From Frigoribacterium sp. ACAM 257 (GTDB taxonomy: Bacteria > Actinomycetota > Actinomycetes > Actinomycetales > Microbacteriaceae), in contig NZ_VOLO01000003.1 in the NCBI RefSeq assembly GCF_007954365.1, positions 310,001 to 374,000 of the forward strand: 64,000 nucleotides of DNA, read 5' to 3'. This document shows, piece by piece, positions 35,579 through 44,716 of this stretch; position 1 is the first letter of the stretch; each line of letters opens with the position of its first letter. Made by a program: the position numbers and the translations under genes. Below the pieces are notes generated by a model. The model had not been told where the DNA came from. It ran no database searches and saw only the letters and a program-made list of their open reading frames with translations.

Positions 35579-36012
35579 GCGGACACCGCCTCGGACGCGA
35601 CGCGGGTGCTGAGCAGCTGGGCGGCGTGGTCGAGCACGCGCCACTCGTCGTCGTCGAGGTCGTCGAAGAGGTGGCCGAGCGCGGTCGCGAGCTGGCCCTT
35701 CCACTCGGCCAGCGCCTCCGTGCCCTTGGGGGTGATGGCGATGAGCCAGGCGCGGGAGTCGTCGACGTCGGCGATGCGGCGGACGAGCTCGTCGTCGGCC
35801 AGGCCGTGGATGAGCTTGGTCATCGTCGGCTGGCTGACGCGGCTCGTCCTGGCCAGGTCGCCGACGCGCATCGAGCCGTCGGTCGTGAGGATCGCGAGGG
35901 TGCGCCAGACGGCGGGCGAGGTCGTGCGGCCGGTCTCCTGCGCGGCGATCCGCGTCAGGCGATGGGTCGACGTCAGGAGGTTCTCCAGGATGTCGGTCGG
36001 CTGTGAAGTCAT
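35575..36012 (-). CDS. MarR family transcriptional regulator
   Basis: A 145-residue winged-helix repressor. The recognition region is RVGDLARTSRVSQPTMTKLI near residues 49-68, and the wing carries DVDDSRAWLIAITPKG, close to the family D-x-R-x motif. It is the first gene of a two-gene unit with the MFS exporter. Its own promoter at 36021-36048 contains repeated TATAG elements, which suggests autoregulation. Confidence 0.92.
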   Translation of the reverse strand: MTSQPTDILENLLTSTHRLTRIAAQETGRTTSPAVWRTLAILTTDGSMRVGDLARTSRVSQPTMTKLIHGLADDELVRRIADVDDSRAWLIAITPKGTEALAEWKGQLATALGHLFDDLDDDEWRVLDHAAQLLSTRVASEAVSA

Positions 36013-36020
36013 CCGGCAAC

Positions 36021-36050
36021 TGTATAGCCAATCTATATAGCTTGGCAATA
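36021..36050 (-). promoter_or_regulatory. marR-MFS promoter and probable MarR operator
   Basis: On the minus strand TTGCCA (36043-36048) and TATACA (36021-36026) are separated by 16 nt. The interval is AT-rich and partly symmetric, with TATAGCCAA and TATAGCTTGG half-sites and a central CTATATAG. The -10 lies 8 nt before the ATG, so the leader is very short or absent. Confidence 0.6.
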
Positions 36051-36141
36051 TGAGTGACGGTTCTCGTCTCCGGGCGGACGGCGGCGGGGGCGGCGCGACC
36101 AATCTGGGTGCCGGGTCGGTGCCTCCTGGTAGAACGGCACA

Positions 36142-36426
36142 ATGACAGACAGCAAGCCCACCGTGGCCGAGGGATCCGAGTACGTCGTCTTCTTCGAGGG
36201 CGGCCCGAGCGACGGCCGGACCGACACGCGCATCAGCACCAACGGCTCCTACGACGAGGAGATCGTCGACTACGTCCTGATCGACGGCCTCGAGACGGGC
36301 TTCGTCTACACGGCCGGCGAGGCGAAGACGGTCGGCGAGCAGCTGCAGGTCCATTACTCGCTCGACGAGAAGGACAGTGACCCGGTCGAGGACCCCGAGG
36401 ACCGCAACGACGACCTCGACAACTGA
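36142..36426 (+). CDS. Conserved-looking small acidic protein, unknown function
   Basis: A 94-residue protein with no recognised domain. It is rich in acidic residues, reads like a compact beta-rich fold (SEYVVFFEGGPSDGRTDTRIST), and ends in a very acidic tail DPVEDPEDRNDDLDN. It is divergent from marR and followed by a strong hairpin at 36462. No clear Shine-Dalgarno sequence precedes the ATG. Confidence 0.6.
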   Translation: MTDSKPTVAEGSEYVVFFEGGPSDGRTDTRISTNGSYDEEIVDYVLIDGLETGFVYTAGEAKTVGEQLQVHYSLDEKDSDPVEDPEDRNDDLDN

Positions 36427-36461
36427 GGCAGGACGTCGGCTCCGCAGGGAGTCGACGCGAG

Positions 36462-36500
36462 ACGAGGAGGCGCGGGGAACATTCCCCCGCGCCTCCTCGT
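36462..36500 (+). terminator. Hairpin terminator with AGGAGGCGCG arms
   Basis: A perfect 16-bp stem (36462-36477 with 36485-36500) and a 7-nt loop, built from the decamer and its complement. It ends just 10 nt before the next ATG, so it may also affect translation of the thioredoxin-like gene. Confidence 0.75.
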
Positions 36501-36510
36501 TGTCCCGGCC

Positions 36511-36771
36511 ATGAAGCTCGAGCTGTACACGTCCGCTTTCTGTGCTCCCTGCCACGCGGCCCGCGCCGTCGTGGCCGAGGCCCAGGCCCTCGTCCCTGCC
36601 CTCGTGGTCGACGAGGCGGACGTCGCCGCGCGTGCCGACCAGGCCGAGGCGCGGGGCATCACGAGCACGCCGACGATGGTCGTGCTGACCGACGGCGGCA
36701 CCGAGGTGTTCCGTGCGGCGGGCGCGCCGCGGCTCGACCAGGTGCTGAGCGCACTGGCCCTCGCGGTCTGA
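36511..36771 (+). CDS. Thioredoxin-like protein (CxxC)
   Basis: An 86-residue thioredoxin-fold protein with the redox motif FCAPCHAA (Cys11 and Cys14) and the cis-proline segment ITSTPTMVVL. It is shorter than classical thioredoxin (about 105 residues), lacking the first beta-alpha unit, as in small redox proteins. No Shine-Dalgarno sequence was seen. Confidence 0.8.
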   Translation: MKLELYTSAFCAPCHAARAVVAEAQALVPALVVDEADVAARADQAEARGITSTPTMVVLTDGGTEVFRAAGAPRLDQVLSALALAV

Positions 36772-36806
36772 CGGCGTCGCCGCCCGGGCGGACCGAGCCC
36801 ACGCGC

Positions 36807-36812
36807 TATCGT
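36807..36812 (+). promoter_or_regulatory. -10 hexamer of tRNA-Arg (TATCGT)
   Basis: TATCGT lies 8 nt before the first base of the tRNA. Confidence 0.4.
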
Positions 36813-36820
36813 GGGGGCAC

Positions 36821-36893
36821 GCCCTCGTAGCTCAGCGGATAGAGCAGGAGCCTTCTAATCTCTTGGTCGCAGGTTCGATTCCTGCCGAGGGCA
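36821..36893 (+). tRNA. tRNA-Arg (TCT anticodon)
   Basis: Cloverleaf with acceptor GCCCTCG/CGAGGGC, D-arm GCTCAGCGGATAGAGC, anticodon loop CTTCTAA (TCT) and T-arm GCAGGTTCGATTCCTGC. The discriminator is A and CCA is not encoded. Its 3' half is repeated in tandem downstream. Confidence 0.95.
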
Positions 36894-37096
36894 CCGTGAC
36901 GTGATCCACGTGGTGCTTCTCATCTCTTGGTCGCAGGTTCGATTCCTGCCGAGGGCACCGTGACGTGATCCACGTGGTGCTTCTCATCTCTTGGTCGCAG
37001 GTTCGATTCCTGCCGAGGGCACCGTGACGTGATCCACGTGGTGCTTCTCATCTCTTGGTCGCAGGTTCGATTCCTGCCGAGGGCACCGTGATGTGA
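36852..37096 (+). repeat. 64-bp tandem array of the tRNA-Arg 3' half plus hairpin
   Basis: The unit begins at the anticodon loop (CTTCTCATCTCTTGG...), runs through the T-arm and acceptor 3' strand to GGGCACC, then adds GTGACGTGATCCACGTGGTG. Units start at 36852 (inside the intact tRNA), 36916, 36980 and 37044. The downstream units appear identical; the last decays after 37091. GCACCGTG pairs with CACGTGGTGC in each unit, followed by TTCTC. The units have no 5' half, so they cannot fold as tRNAs. They look like repeated attachment-site cores. Confidence 0.9.
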
Positions 37097-37099
37097 AGA

Positions 37100-37921
37100 T
37101 CAGGCGTCGGGCGTGGTCCGGCGACGGACGTCCTGGGCGCTGACCTGCTGGCCGTACGACGTCGTGTCCGGGTCGACGTCCGTGTCGTCGTCAGACGACG
37201 AGGTCACGACCGCCGTCGTGCGGGTCTCGCGAGCCGGGGTCGGCTCGTCGGCGGGACGCGTCGAGGGGGAGACCGGTGCACGCCACTGCTCGTAGGCCGG
37301 CGCGGCCGGTTGCGTCGACTGCGCGGGCTGCGCCGACCTGGTCGGTCGCGACTCGTGGGACGCCGTGGCCGCCTGCTCCGCGTCCCAGGCCTTCTGACGA
37401 GCGTCGAGGCCCTTGTCGACGTCCGCCTCCTCGTAGCTCCACCGCTCGAGGTCGGCCTTGAAGAGCTTCTTCGCACGGCCGGGCTTGTTCTGCCACTCGA
37501 CAAGTCGGTCGCGCAGCTCGTCGAGAGCGTGCCCCGACTCGTAGCTGAAGCTGGCGGAGTTCCGCTTGAGCTCGGCGATCTCGTGCTCGGCCCAGCTGGC
37601 CGCCGTGCCGGCCCCGGAGACCGGCAGGAGGCGGAGCCGCACTTCGCTCTCCTGGGCGAGGTGGTCGGCGTAGGCGCGCTCCTCCGGCCCGAGCGAGCTC
37701 CAGATCGCCGCCTTGCGCGCAGCCGAGACGATGCCGGCGACCGCCGTGGCCTTCGCCTCGTCCTCGTGCATCGCCACCACGCGGCGCATGGCCGCGCGGC
37801 CGATCAGGGCGGCGATCACGCCTGCCAGGACGATCGCCACGAAGGGCACGACGGCCCCGCTGACGATGCGCCACCCGGCGTCCGACGACGCCCACTCCAC
37901 GAAGCTGTTCCACCACTGCAT
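37100..37921 (-). CDS. Membrane-anchored protein of unknown function
   Basis: A 273-residue protein with no family I recognise. The N-terminus has one or two hydrophobic segments (GAVVPFVAIVLAGVIAALIG, residues 22-41) followed by a charged helical, probably coiled-coil region (50-170). The tail is disordered, rich in Pro/Ser/Thr/Asp. This is a single-anchor cytoplasmic-domain layout. Its 3' end lies beside the tRNA-Arg repeat array. Confidence 0.7.
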   Translation of the reverse strand: MQWWNSFVEWASSDAGWRIVSGAVVPFVAIVLAGVIAALIGRAAMRRVVAMHEDEAKATAVAGIVSAARKAAIWSSLGPEERAYADHLAQESEVRLRLLPVSGAGTAASWAEHEIAELKRNSASFSYESGHALDELRDRLVEWQNKPGRAKKLFKADLERWSYEEADVDKGLDARQKAWDAEQAATASHESRPTRSAQPAQSTQPAAPAYEQWRAPVSPSTRPADEPTPARETRTTAVVTSSSDDDTDVDPDTTSYGQQVSAQDVRRRTTPDA

Positions 37922-38005
37922 GCGGCGAACTCTACAGCTGAGGTCGAAGGTCGCAGGGGCGCCGACAGGAGGGCCGCCGAGCGTGTCGCGCGCCGTTCAG
38001 CGTGC

Positions 38006-38332
38006 TCAGGCGAAGCGGAAGCAGTCCGTCGCGTCGGACCGGCTCCAGAACTCGCCGATCTCGACGAACCGACGCTCACGGGCGACGAAGCGCTTGGCCC
38101 GCCAGCGGTCGCCGAGCGGATCGTCGACCCGCTCCACGTAGCCGAGCACCACGCCCCCGGCCCGGGTGACCCTAGCGAGGTCGTCGCGGACCTGCACGAG
38201 GCGGAGGCCGCCGCGAGCCTCGGTCAGGGGCTCGGGCGCGATGCGCCCAGGGAGGCTCGGCGCGAGCGCGCGGGTGTCGAGGGGGCTGATGGTGTCGACG
38301 GGGCTGGTGGTCGTGGTGCTCGTGAGGGTCAC
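38006..38332 (-). CDS. Small protein of unknown function
   Basis: A 108-residue protein with a Thr-rich start (TLTSTTTTSP) and a compact C-terminal half (LVQVRDDLARVTRAGGVVLG onward) ending in DATDCFRFA. The GTG start is preceded by AGGAG at 7 nt, which supports it as real. It lies upstream of the membrane protein on the same strand, 84 nt away. Confidence 0.6.
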   Translation of the reverse strand: MTLTSTTTTSPVDTISPLDTRALAPSLPGRIAPEPLTEARGGLRLVQVRDDLARVTRAGGVVLGYVERVDDPLGDRWRAKRFVARERRFVEIGEFWSRSDATDCFRFA

Positions 38333-38410
38333 GTCGTGCTCCTGAGGGTCATCCGGCCGATGCTGTCGAGGACGAGCACGACGCTACGGACGACCACCGA
38401 CATCGACGAC

Positions 38411-38467
38411 GCAGCCCGCTCCCTCGAGGGAACGGGCTGCGGGCGGAGCCGGGCCCGCGAGGGCCCG
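38411..38467 (-). terminator. Two adjacent hairpins downstream of the AKR gene
   Basis: GCAGCCCG (38411) with CGGGCTGC (38433), enclosing the palindrome TCCCTCGAGGGA, and then CGGGCCC-GCGA-GGGCCCG (38450-38467). Both lie just past the minus-strand stop at 38475. Confidence 0.65.
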
Positions 38468-38474
38468 TCGTGTC

Positions 38475-39494
38475 TCAGCGGTCGGTGCCGTCCACCGCGA
38501 ACGGCTCGACGGCGGCGATCTCGTCGTCGCTCAGCGCCGCGCCGTGCAGGGCGTCGAGGCTGTCGTCGAGCTGCTCGACCGACGACGCGCCGATGAGCGC
38601 GCTCGTCACGGCCGGCTGGCGCAGCACCCAGGTCAGGGCGAGCTGGGCGAGCGACTGGCCGCGCGCCTCCGCGATCTCGTTCAGCCCGCGCACGCGCTCG
38701 AGGTAGGTCTCGTCCAGGGCGTCCTCGGTGAACCAGCGGCCCTCGGCGGCACGCGACCCGGCCGGGGCCTTGCCCGAGAGGTAGCGGCCCGTCAGCAGGC
38801 CGCCGGCGAGCGGCGAGAAGACGATCGAGCCGACGCCGTTCTCGAGCAGGGTGTCGAACAGGCCCCGCTCGGGCGCGCGGTCGAACATGTTGTAGCGCGG
38901 CTGGTGGATGAGCAGCGGGACGCCCTCGTCGGCGAGCGCGTCTATCGCGGCCTGGGTCTGCTCGGGGCCGTAGTTCGAGATGCCCGCGTAGAGCGCCTTG
39001 CCCTGGTGCACGGCCGTCGCGAGGGCGCCCATCGTCTCCTCGATCGGCGTCTCGGGGTCGGGGCGGTGCGAGTAGAACACGTCGACGTAGTCGAGGCCGG
39101 TGCGCTCGAGGCTGGCCTCGAGCGAGTTGAGCAGGTACTTGCGCGAGCCGCCGTCGCCGTAGGGGCCGGGGCGCATGTCGTAGCCGGCCTTCGTGGAGAT
39201 CACGAGCTCGTCGCGGTAGGGCACCAGGTTCGCCGCGTGGATGCGGCCGAACTGCTCCTCGGCCGAGCCGTAGGGCGGCCCGTAGTTGTTCGCGAGGTCG
39301 AAGTGGGTGACGCCGCGGTCGAAGGCGCGGAGCACGATGTCGCGCTGCGTCTCGAGGGCGCGGTCGGTGCCGAAGTTGTTCCAGAGGCCGAGGGAGATGC
39401 GGGGCAGCTTGAGGCCGCTGCGCCCGGTGCGGACGTAGTCCAGCTTCGAGTACCGCTCGTCGTCGGCGACGTAGGGAGTGAAGGGTGATCTCAT
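38475..39494 (-). CDS. Aldo/keto reductase, L-glyceraldehyde 3-phosphate reductase type
   Basis: A 339-residue AKR resembling YghZ/Gpr (AKR14), which reduces L-glyceraldehyde 3-phosphate and methylglyoxal. The N-terminus TGRSGLKLPRISLGLWNNFG is typical of that subgroup. The catalytic set is visible: Asp/Tyr in FDLANNYG, Lys in STKAGYD and His in FYSHRPD, with the cofactor motif GASSVEQL. Divergent from msrA with a 34-nt gap. It is distinct from the AKR at 11884. Confidence 0.9.
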   Translation of the reverse strand: MRSPFTPYVADDERYSKLDYVRTGRSGLKLPRISLGLWNNFGTDRALETQRDIVLRAFDRGVTHFDLANNYGPPYGSAEEQFGRIHAANLVPYRDELVISTKAGYDMRPGPYGDGGSRKYLLNSLEASLERTGLDYVDVFYSHRPDPETPIEETMGALATAVHQGKALYAGISNYGPEQTQAAIDALADEGVPLLIHQPRYNMFDRAPERGLFDTLLENGVGSIVFSPLAGGLLTGRYLSGKAPAGSRAAEGRWFTEDALDETYLERVRGLNEIAEARGQSLAQLALTWVLRQPAVTSALIGASSVEQLDDSLDALHGAALSDDEIAAVEPFAVDGTDR

Positions 39495-39515
39495 GTGGTC
39501 AGCCTAGGGCGGGAG

Positions 39516-39521
39516 TACCCT
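39516..39521 (+). promoter_or_regulatory. Candidate leaderless -10 hexamer of msrA (TACCCT)
   Basis: TACCCT ends 7 nt before the msrA ATG, and no Shine-Dalgarno sequence is present. Confidence 0.35.
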
Positions 39522-39528
39522 CGCCGAC

Positions 39529-40056
39529 ATGACCACGTTCGTGCTCGCCGGCGGCTGCTTCTGGTGCCTCGACGCGGTCTTCCGCACCCTCGACGGCGTC
39601 TCGTCGGTCGTGTCCGGCTACACCGGCGGCCGCACGGCGCATCCCTCGTACGACGACGTCTGCACGGGGACGACCGGGCACGCCGAGGCCGTTGAGGTGA
39701 CCTTCGATCCCGAGGTGCTCCCGTGCGACGTGGTGCTCGACGTGTTCTTCACGCTGCACGACCCACGGCAGCTCGACCGGCAGGGCGCCGACGTCGGCAC
39801 GCAGTACAGGTCGGCGATGTTCGCGGCCGACGACGAGCAGGCCGAGCTGTTCGAGGCGGCCAGGGACCGTGCCGCCGAGACCTGGGGCGGCGGGGTCGTC
39901 ACGACGATCGAGCGCCTCGGCCAGTGGACCGAGGCCGAGCCCGAGCACCAGGACTTCTTCGAGAAGAACCCGGGCCAGGGGTACTGCACGGCAGTTGCCC
40001 TGCCCAAGGTGACGAAGGTCCGCAAGAGCTTCGCGAGGTGGGTGCTCGCGACCTGA
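39529..40056 (+). CDS. msrA: Peptide-methionine (S)-S-oxide reductase
   Basis: Repairs methionine-S-sulfoxide in proteins. The 175-residue protein has the catalytic GGCFWC at residues 8-13 (Cys10), the family motifs GYTGG and HAEAVEVTFDP, and QYRSAMF. The resolving cysteine is probably that in GYCTAV. The length is normal. It is ended by the perfect palindrome at 40061-40082. Confidence 0.96.
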   Translation: MTTFVLAGGCFWCLDAVFRTLDGVSSVVSGYTGGRTAHPSYDDVCTGTTGHAEAVEVTFDPEVLPCDVVLDVFFTLHDPRQLDRQGADVGTQYRSAMFAADDEQAELFEAARDRAAETWGGGVVTTIERLGQWTEAEPEHQDFFEKNPGQGYCTAVALPKVTKVRKSFARWVLAT

Positions 40057-40060
40057 GCGT

Positions 40061-40082
40061 GCGCCGCGCAGCTGCGCGGCGC
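40061..40082 (+). terminator. 22-bp perfect palindrome after msrA
   Basis: GCGCCGCGCAG followed by CTGCGCGGCGC, 4 nt after the msrA stop codon. It folds as an 8-9-bp stem and is probably the msrA terminator. Confidence 0.6.
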
Positions 40083-40119
40083 GCTTGATGATGCACTGCA
40101 GAGAGGAAGGTGCTCGACG

Positions 40120-40371
40120 ATGAGCGACCAGACCAGCACGACCAGCACGACCAGCACGACCGACGCCGGGGAGTCCGCCGGCCAGACCTGGGTCGCCGTC
40201 GGCCCCGCGGGGACCGTCGGCTCGATCGGGCGCACCGGGGCCGGCTTCGTGGTCCGCCTCGCCGGGCGTTCGGAGCAGAGCGGCGAGTACCCGACACTCG
40301 CCGTGGCCAAGAGCGCGCTCTTCGCGGCCCTCGGTCCGGGCGCCGACTACCCGGAGTTCCGCGAGCACTGA
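40120..40371 (+). CDS. Small protein of unknown function with Ser-Thr-Thr repeats
   Basis: An 83-residue protein whose N-terminus QTSTTSTTSTTDAG comes from a 9-bp tandem repeat (ACCAGCACG, three copies). The rest (WVAVGPAGTVGSIGRTGAGFV onward) looks like a small beta-rich domain. GAGAGGAAGG lies upstream. It is followed by a hairpin at 40417-40448. Confidence 0.6.
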   Translation: MSDQTSTTSTTSTTDAGESAGQTWVAVGPAGTVGSIGRTGAGFVVRLAGRSEQSGEYPTLAVAKSALFAALGPGADYPEFREH

Positions 40372-40416
40372 GCACGTCGGGGCGGCCGCGTTCGTCCCTC
40401 CCCGTGCGGGCGGGTC

Positions 40417-40448
40417 GGGCACCCCCTCCACAAGGAGGCGCGGTGCCC
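40417..40448 (+). terminator. Hairpin between the small ORF and ssb
   Basis: GGGCACC (40417-40423) pairs with GGTGCCC (40442-40448), with inner CCTCC/GGAGG. AGGAGGCGCG (40433) is part of it. Confidence 0.55.
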
Positions 40449-40484
40449 GCCCGCGCACCGGGTCCGTCCCGTGAGACTCCCCGC

Positions 40485-41090
40485 ATGACAGACACCATCA
40501 CCCTCACCGGGATCATCGCCACCGACCCTCGCGTCGTCACGACCGAGGCCGGCCTCGACATCGCCAGTTTCAGGCTCGCCTCGACCCACCGGCGCTTCGA
40601 CCGCGTCAAGGACGAGTGGGTCGACGGCGACACGAACTGGTACACCGTCACCGCGTTCAGGGTGCTCGGCGCCAACGCGGGGCTGAGCCTCCACAAGGGC
40701 GAACGGGTCGTCGTGCTCGGCCGACTCCGGATCCGCGCGTGGGAGGCCGGCGACAAGTCGGGCACGACCGTCGAGGTCGACGCCGACGCGATCGGCCACG
40801 ACCTCCGCTGGGGTCGGTCGACCTTCACCCGGTCGACGTCGGCCGCAGCGGCGCCCACCGGCACGTCCGAGGCGACCGGAGGAGGTGCGGTGGGCGACTC
40901 CGCGACCGCTCCCGGCGACGAGGCGGCAGTCTCCCCGCCTGCCCTCTCGGCCGGCGGCTGGGCCGGCGACGGCAGCCCCGCCCTCGACGAACGAGGCCCG
41001 ACGCCGCCCGGCGCCGCCGGCGACCCCGTGTCCGCCGATCCCGTCGCCCCCGCCGACCCCGCTGTGCGGGTGGGCGATCCGCCCTTCTGA
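40485..41090 (+). CDS. Single-stranded DNA-binding protein (secondary paralogue)
   Basis: A 201-residue SSB. The N-terminal OB fold (residues 1-108) reads TDTITLTGIIATDPRVVTTE and NWYTVTAFRVLGANAG. A long Pro/Ala/Gly-rich disordered linker follows, and the last residues VGDPPF resemble the acidic-PF tip that recruits partner proteins. No rpsF, rpsR or rplI is nearby, so it is not the housekeeping copy. M. tuberculosis has a similar second SSB-like gene next to its EttA gene. Confidence 0.88.
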   Translation: MTDTITLTGIIATDPRVVTTEAGLDIASFRLASTHRRFDRVKDEWVDGDTNWYTVTAFRVLGANAGLSLHKGERVVVLGRLRIRAWEAGDKSGTTVEVDADAIGHDLRWGRSTFTRSTSAAAAPTGTSEATGGGAVGDSATAPGDEAAVSPPALSAGGWAGDGSPALDERGPTPPGAAGDPVSADPVAPADPAVRVGDPPF

Positions 41091-41174
41091 CCGGCTCTCG
41101 TCCGCGACTCCCGGTCCGGGCCCGCGTCGTAGGATCGTCACGGCCCTGACCGGGCCAACCGAGGAAGGCCCCCC

Positions 41175-41636
41175 GTGACCCGTCCCCCACTCGCCGCCCT
41201 GCGCGCGGGCGTCGTCGTCCTCGTCGCCGTCGCCCTGGCAGGCTGCACGCAGGGCGAGACCGCCCCGAGCCCCGTGCCGACGACGGACGGCGCGACGCCC
41301 GCGCCCGACCCGACGCTGACGGCCGACTCGACGACCGACGAGGCCAAGGGCTTCTTCGACCTGACGGTGTCGCGCCACCTCGACGGCGGCGGTGCAGGTG
41401 ACGGCCGCACGATCGTCGACACGCTGACGGCGGCCGGCTTCAACAAGGCGGCCATGCAGGTGACGCCCGACTCGACCTCCATCGGTCGCGCGGCCGACAC
41501 CGTGCAGTTCTCGGTGCTCTGGGGCAGCGACTGCCTCGTCGGGCAGACCGGCGCGACCGGGTTCGCGAGCGAGGTGGCGCCCGTCCTCGGCACAGGCTCC
41601 TGCCTGGTGGGCACCACCCGCACGATCGACTGGTGA
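41175..41636 (+). CDS. Lipoprotein of unknown function
   Basis: A 153-residue protein with a signal peptide and lipobox VALAGC (lipidated Cys at residue 23), then a Pro/Thr-rich linker and a compact domain from about residue 55 (STTDEAKGFFDLTVSRHLDG). Two Cys in the mature domain (SDCLVG and GSCLVG) could form a disulfide. GAGGAAGG precedes the GTG. It lies between ssb and ettA on the same strand. Confidence 0.8.
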   Translation: MTRPPLAALRAGVVVLVAVALAGCTQGETAPSPVPTTDGATPAPDPTLTADSTTDEAKGFFDLTVSRHLDGGGAGDGRTIVDTLTAAGFNKAAMQVTPDSTSIGRAADTVQFSVLWGSDCLVGQTGATGFASEVAPVLGTGSCLVGTTRTIDW

Positions 41637-41650
41637 CGGCCCCCCACCGA

Positions 41651-41656
41651 TAGACT
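41651..41656 (+). promoter_or_regulatory. Candidate leaderless -10 hexamer of ettA (TAGACT)
   Basis: TAGACT ends 7 nt before the ATG at 41664, and no Shine-Dalgarno sequence is present. Confidence 0.5.
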
Positions 41657-41663
41657 GCCGGGC

Positions 41664-43349
<1,686 letters not shown>

Positions 43350-43350
43350 G

Positions 43351-43824
43351 ATGACCCGCCTGCACGTGCCGACCAGAGTTCGCTGGAGCGACCTGGACGC
43401 CTACCGGCACGTGAACAACGCGTCGATGCTGCGCCTCCTCGAGGAGGCGCGCATCGACGCGTTCTGGGTCTCGGACGGCACCGTCGGCGAGACCTCGGGC
43501 GCCGCCGTGCTCGACGGCCGGCCCGACGCCGCGACGATGACGCTCATCGCACGTCAGGAGCTCGAGTACCTCGTGCCGGTGCCGTACCTCCGCGCGCCCC
43601 TCGACGTGCAGATCTGGATCGGCCGTCTCGGCGGCGCCAGCCTCGAGGTCTGCTACGAGGTCTGGTCACCCGCGACGGTCGAGCCCGCCGTGCTCTACAC
43701 GAAGGCCTCGACGTCGATCGTCCTCGTCGACACGGCCTCGGGCGCGCCACGGCGCATCACCGACGACGAGCGCGCCGCATGGACGCCGTTCGTCGAGGAG
43801 CCGCTGACGTTCCGTCGTCGCTGA
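43351..43824 (+). CDS. Acyl-CoA thioesterase (4-hydroxybenzoyl-CoA thioesterase type hot dog)
   Basis: A 157-residue hot-dog-fold thioesterase, starting one base after the ettA stop. The catalytic region is VRWSDLDAYRHVNNASMLRLLEEAR: Asp in WSDLD with the HVNN motif. ettA followed by this thioesterase is a conserved actinobacterial pair. It contains a 20-bp palindrome made of the window decamer (43431-43450). Confidence 0.9.
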   Translation: MTRLHVPTRVRWSDLDAYRHVNNASMLRLLEEARIDAFWVSDGTVGETSGAAVLDGRPDAATMTLIARQELEYLVPVPYLRAPLDVQIWIGRLGGASLEVCYEVWSPATVEPAVLYTKASTSIVLVDTASGAPRRITDDERAAWTPFVEEPLTFRRR

Positions 43825-43837
43825 GCCCGGCTCCGGG

Positions 43838-44710
43838 TCAGGCGCGGGGGACCCGCACCATCCCCTCCTGGGCGACGCTCGCGACGAGCGTGCCCGAGCG
43901 GTCGTAGATGCGGCCGAGCGAGAGGCCCCGACCGCCCACGGCGGTGGGCGACTCCTGCACGTAGAGCAGCCACTCGTCGACGCGTGCCGGGCGGTGCCAC
44001 CACATCGCGTGGTCGAGGCTCGCCACCTTGAGACCGGGGGTCACGAGCGGCACGCCGTGGCGCCGGTAGATCGGCTCGAGCAGCGTGTAGTCGCTGGCGT
44101 AGAGCAAGGAGGCGCGGTGCAGGTCCGGATCGTCGGGCAGGGCCCCGGTCGCGCGCAGCCACACGGCCTGGTGCTCGACGCGTGCCCCCTCGACGCTGAA
44201 GTAGACCGGCGACGGCACGTGGCGCATGTCGAACGCGCGGTCGCTCGCCCAGGCCTGGGCGATCGGATGGTCGACGGCGCCGAGCAGCTCGGCGTCGCTC
44301 GGCACGTCCTCGGGCTCGGGCAGGCCCTCGGGCATCTCGACCTGGTGCTCGAGGCCGTCGTCGGGGGTCTGGAAGGAGGCGATCATCGAGAAGATCGGCA
44401 GCCCGTCCTGGGACGCCTGGGTCCGTCGCGTCGCGAACGACCGGCCGTCGTGGATGCGGTCGACCGTGAAGGTGATGGGGATGGTGAGGTCGCCCGGTCG
44501 GAGGAAGTACCCGTGCAGCGAGTGGACCGGCCGGTCGCCGACGATGGTCCGCTGGGCGGCGACGAGCGCCTGCGCCATGACCTGGCCGCCGAAGACGCGG
44601 CCGAGCGGCTCGGGCTGCGACGTGCCGGTGAAGACGTCCTGTCCGCCGACGATGCCGGCCGGCGCGAGGTCGAGGGTGGCGAGCAGGTTCTGCAGGGGAT
44701 CGGCGCTCAT
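43838..44710 (-). CDS. tesB: Acyl-CoA thioesterase II
   Basis: Double hot-dog thioesterase of 290 residues that hydrolyses medium and long acyl-CoA. Characteristic segments are RVFGGQVMAQALVAAQRTI, VHSLHGYFLRPGD, RTQASQDG and the late SLDHAMWWH (Asp in the second hot dog). Length is normal for TesB. Convergent with the single hot-dog thioesterase, so two thioesterases face each other. The start is driven by a leaderless-type TAAACT element shared with the next gene. Confidence 0.94.
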   Translation of the reverse strand: MSADPLQNLLATLDLAPAGIVGGQDVFTGTSQPEPLGRVFGGQVMAQALVAAQRTIVGDRPVHSLHGYFLRPGDLTIPITFTVDRIHDGRSFATRRTQASQDGLPIFSMIASFQTPDDGLEHQVEMPEGLPEPEDVPSDAELLGAVDHPIAQAWASDRAFDMRHVPSPVYFSVEGARVEHQAVWLRATGALPDDPDLHRASLLYASDYTLLEPIYRRHGVPLVTPGLKVASLDHAMWWHRPARVDEWLLYVQESPTAVGGRGLSLGRIYDRSGTLVASVAQEGMVRVPRA

Positions 44711-44716
44711 CCGATG

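Noticed and set aside
36916-37087. Additional tandem tRNA genes
   Set aside because: The repeats lack the acceptor 5' strand and the D-arm, so no cloverleaf can form.
36852-37096. CRISPR array
   Set aside because: The 64-bp units are contiguous, with no unique spacers, and derive from the tRNA-Arg 3' half. No cas gene is nearby.
36821-37921. Integrated element or prophage at tRNA-Arg
   Set aside because: No integrase, excisionase or phage gene was found on either side; only attachment-site-like repeats are present.
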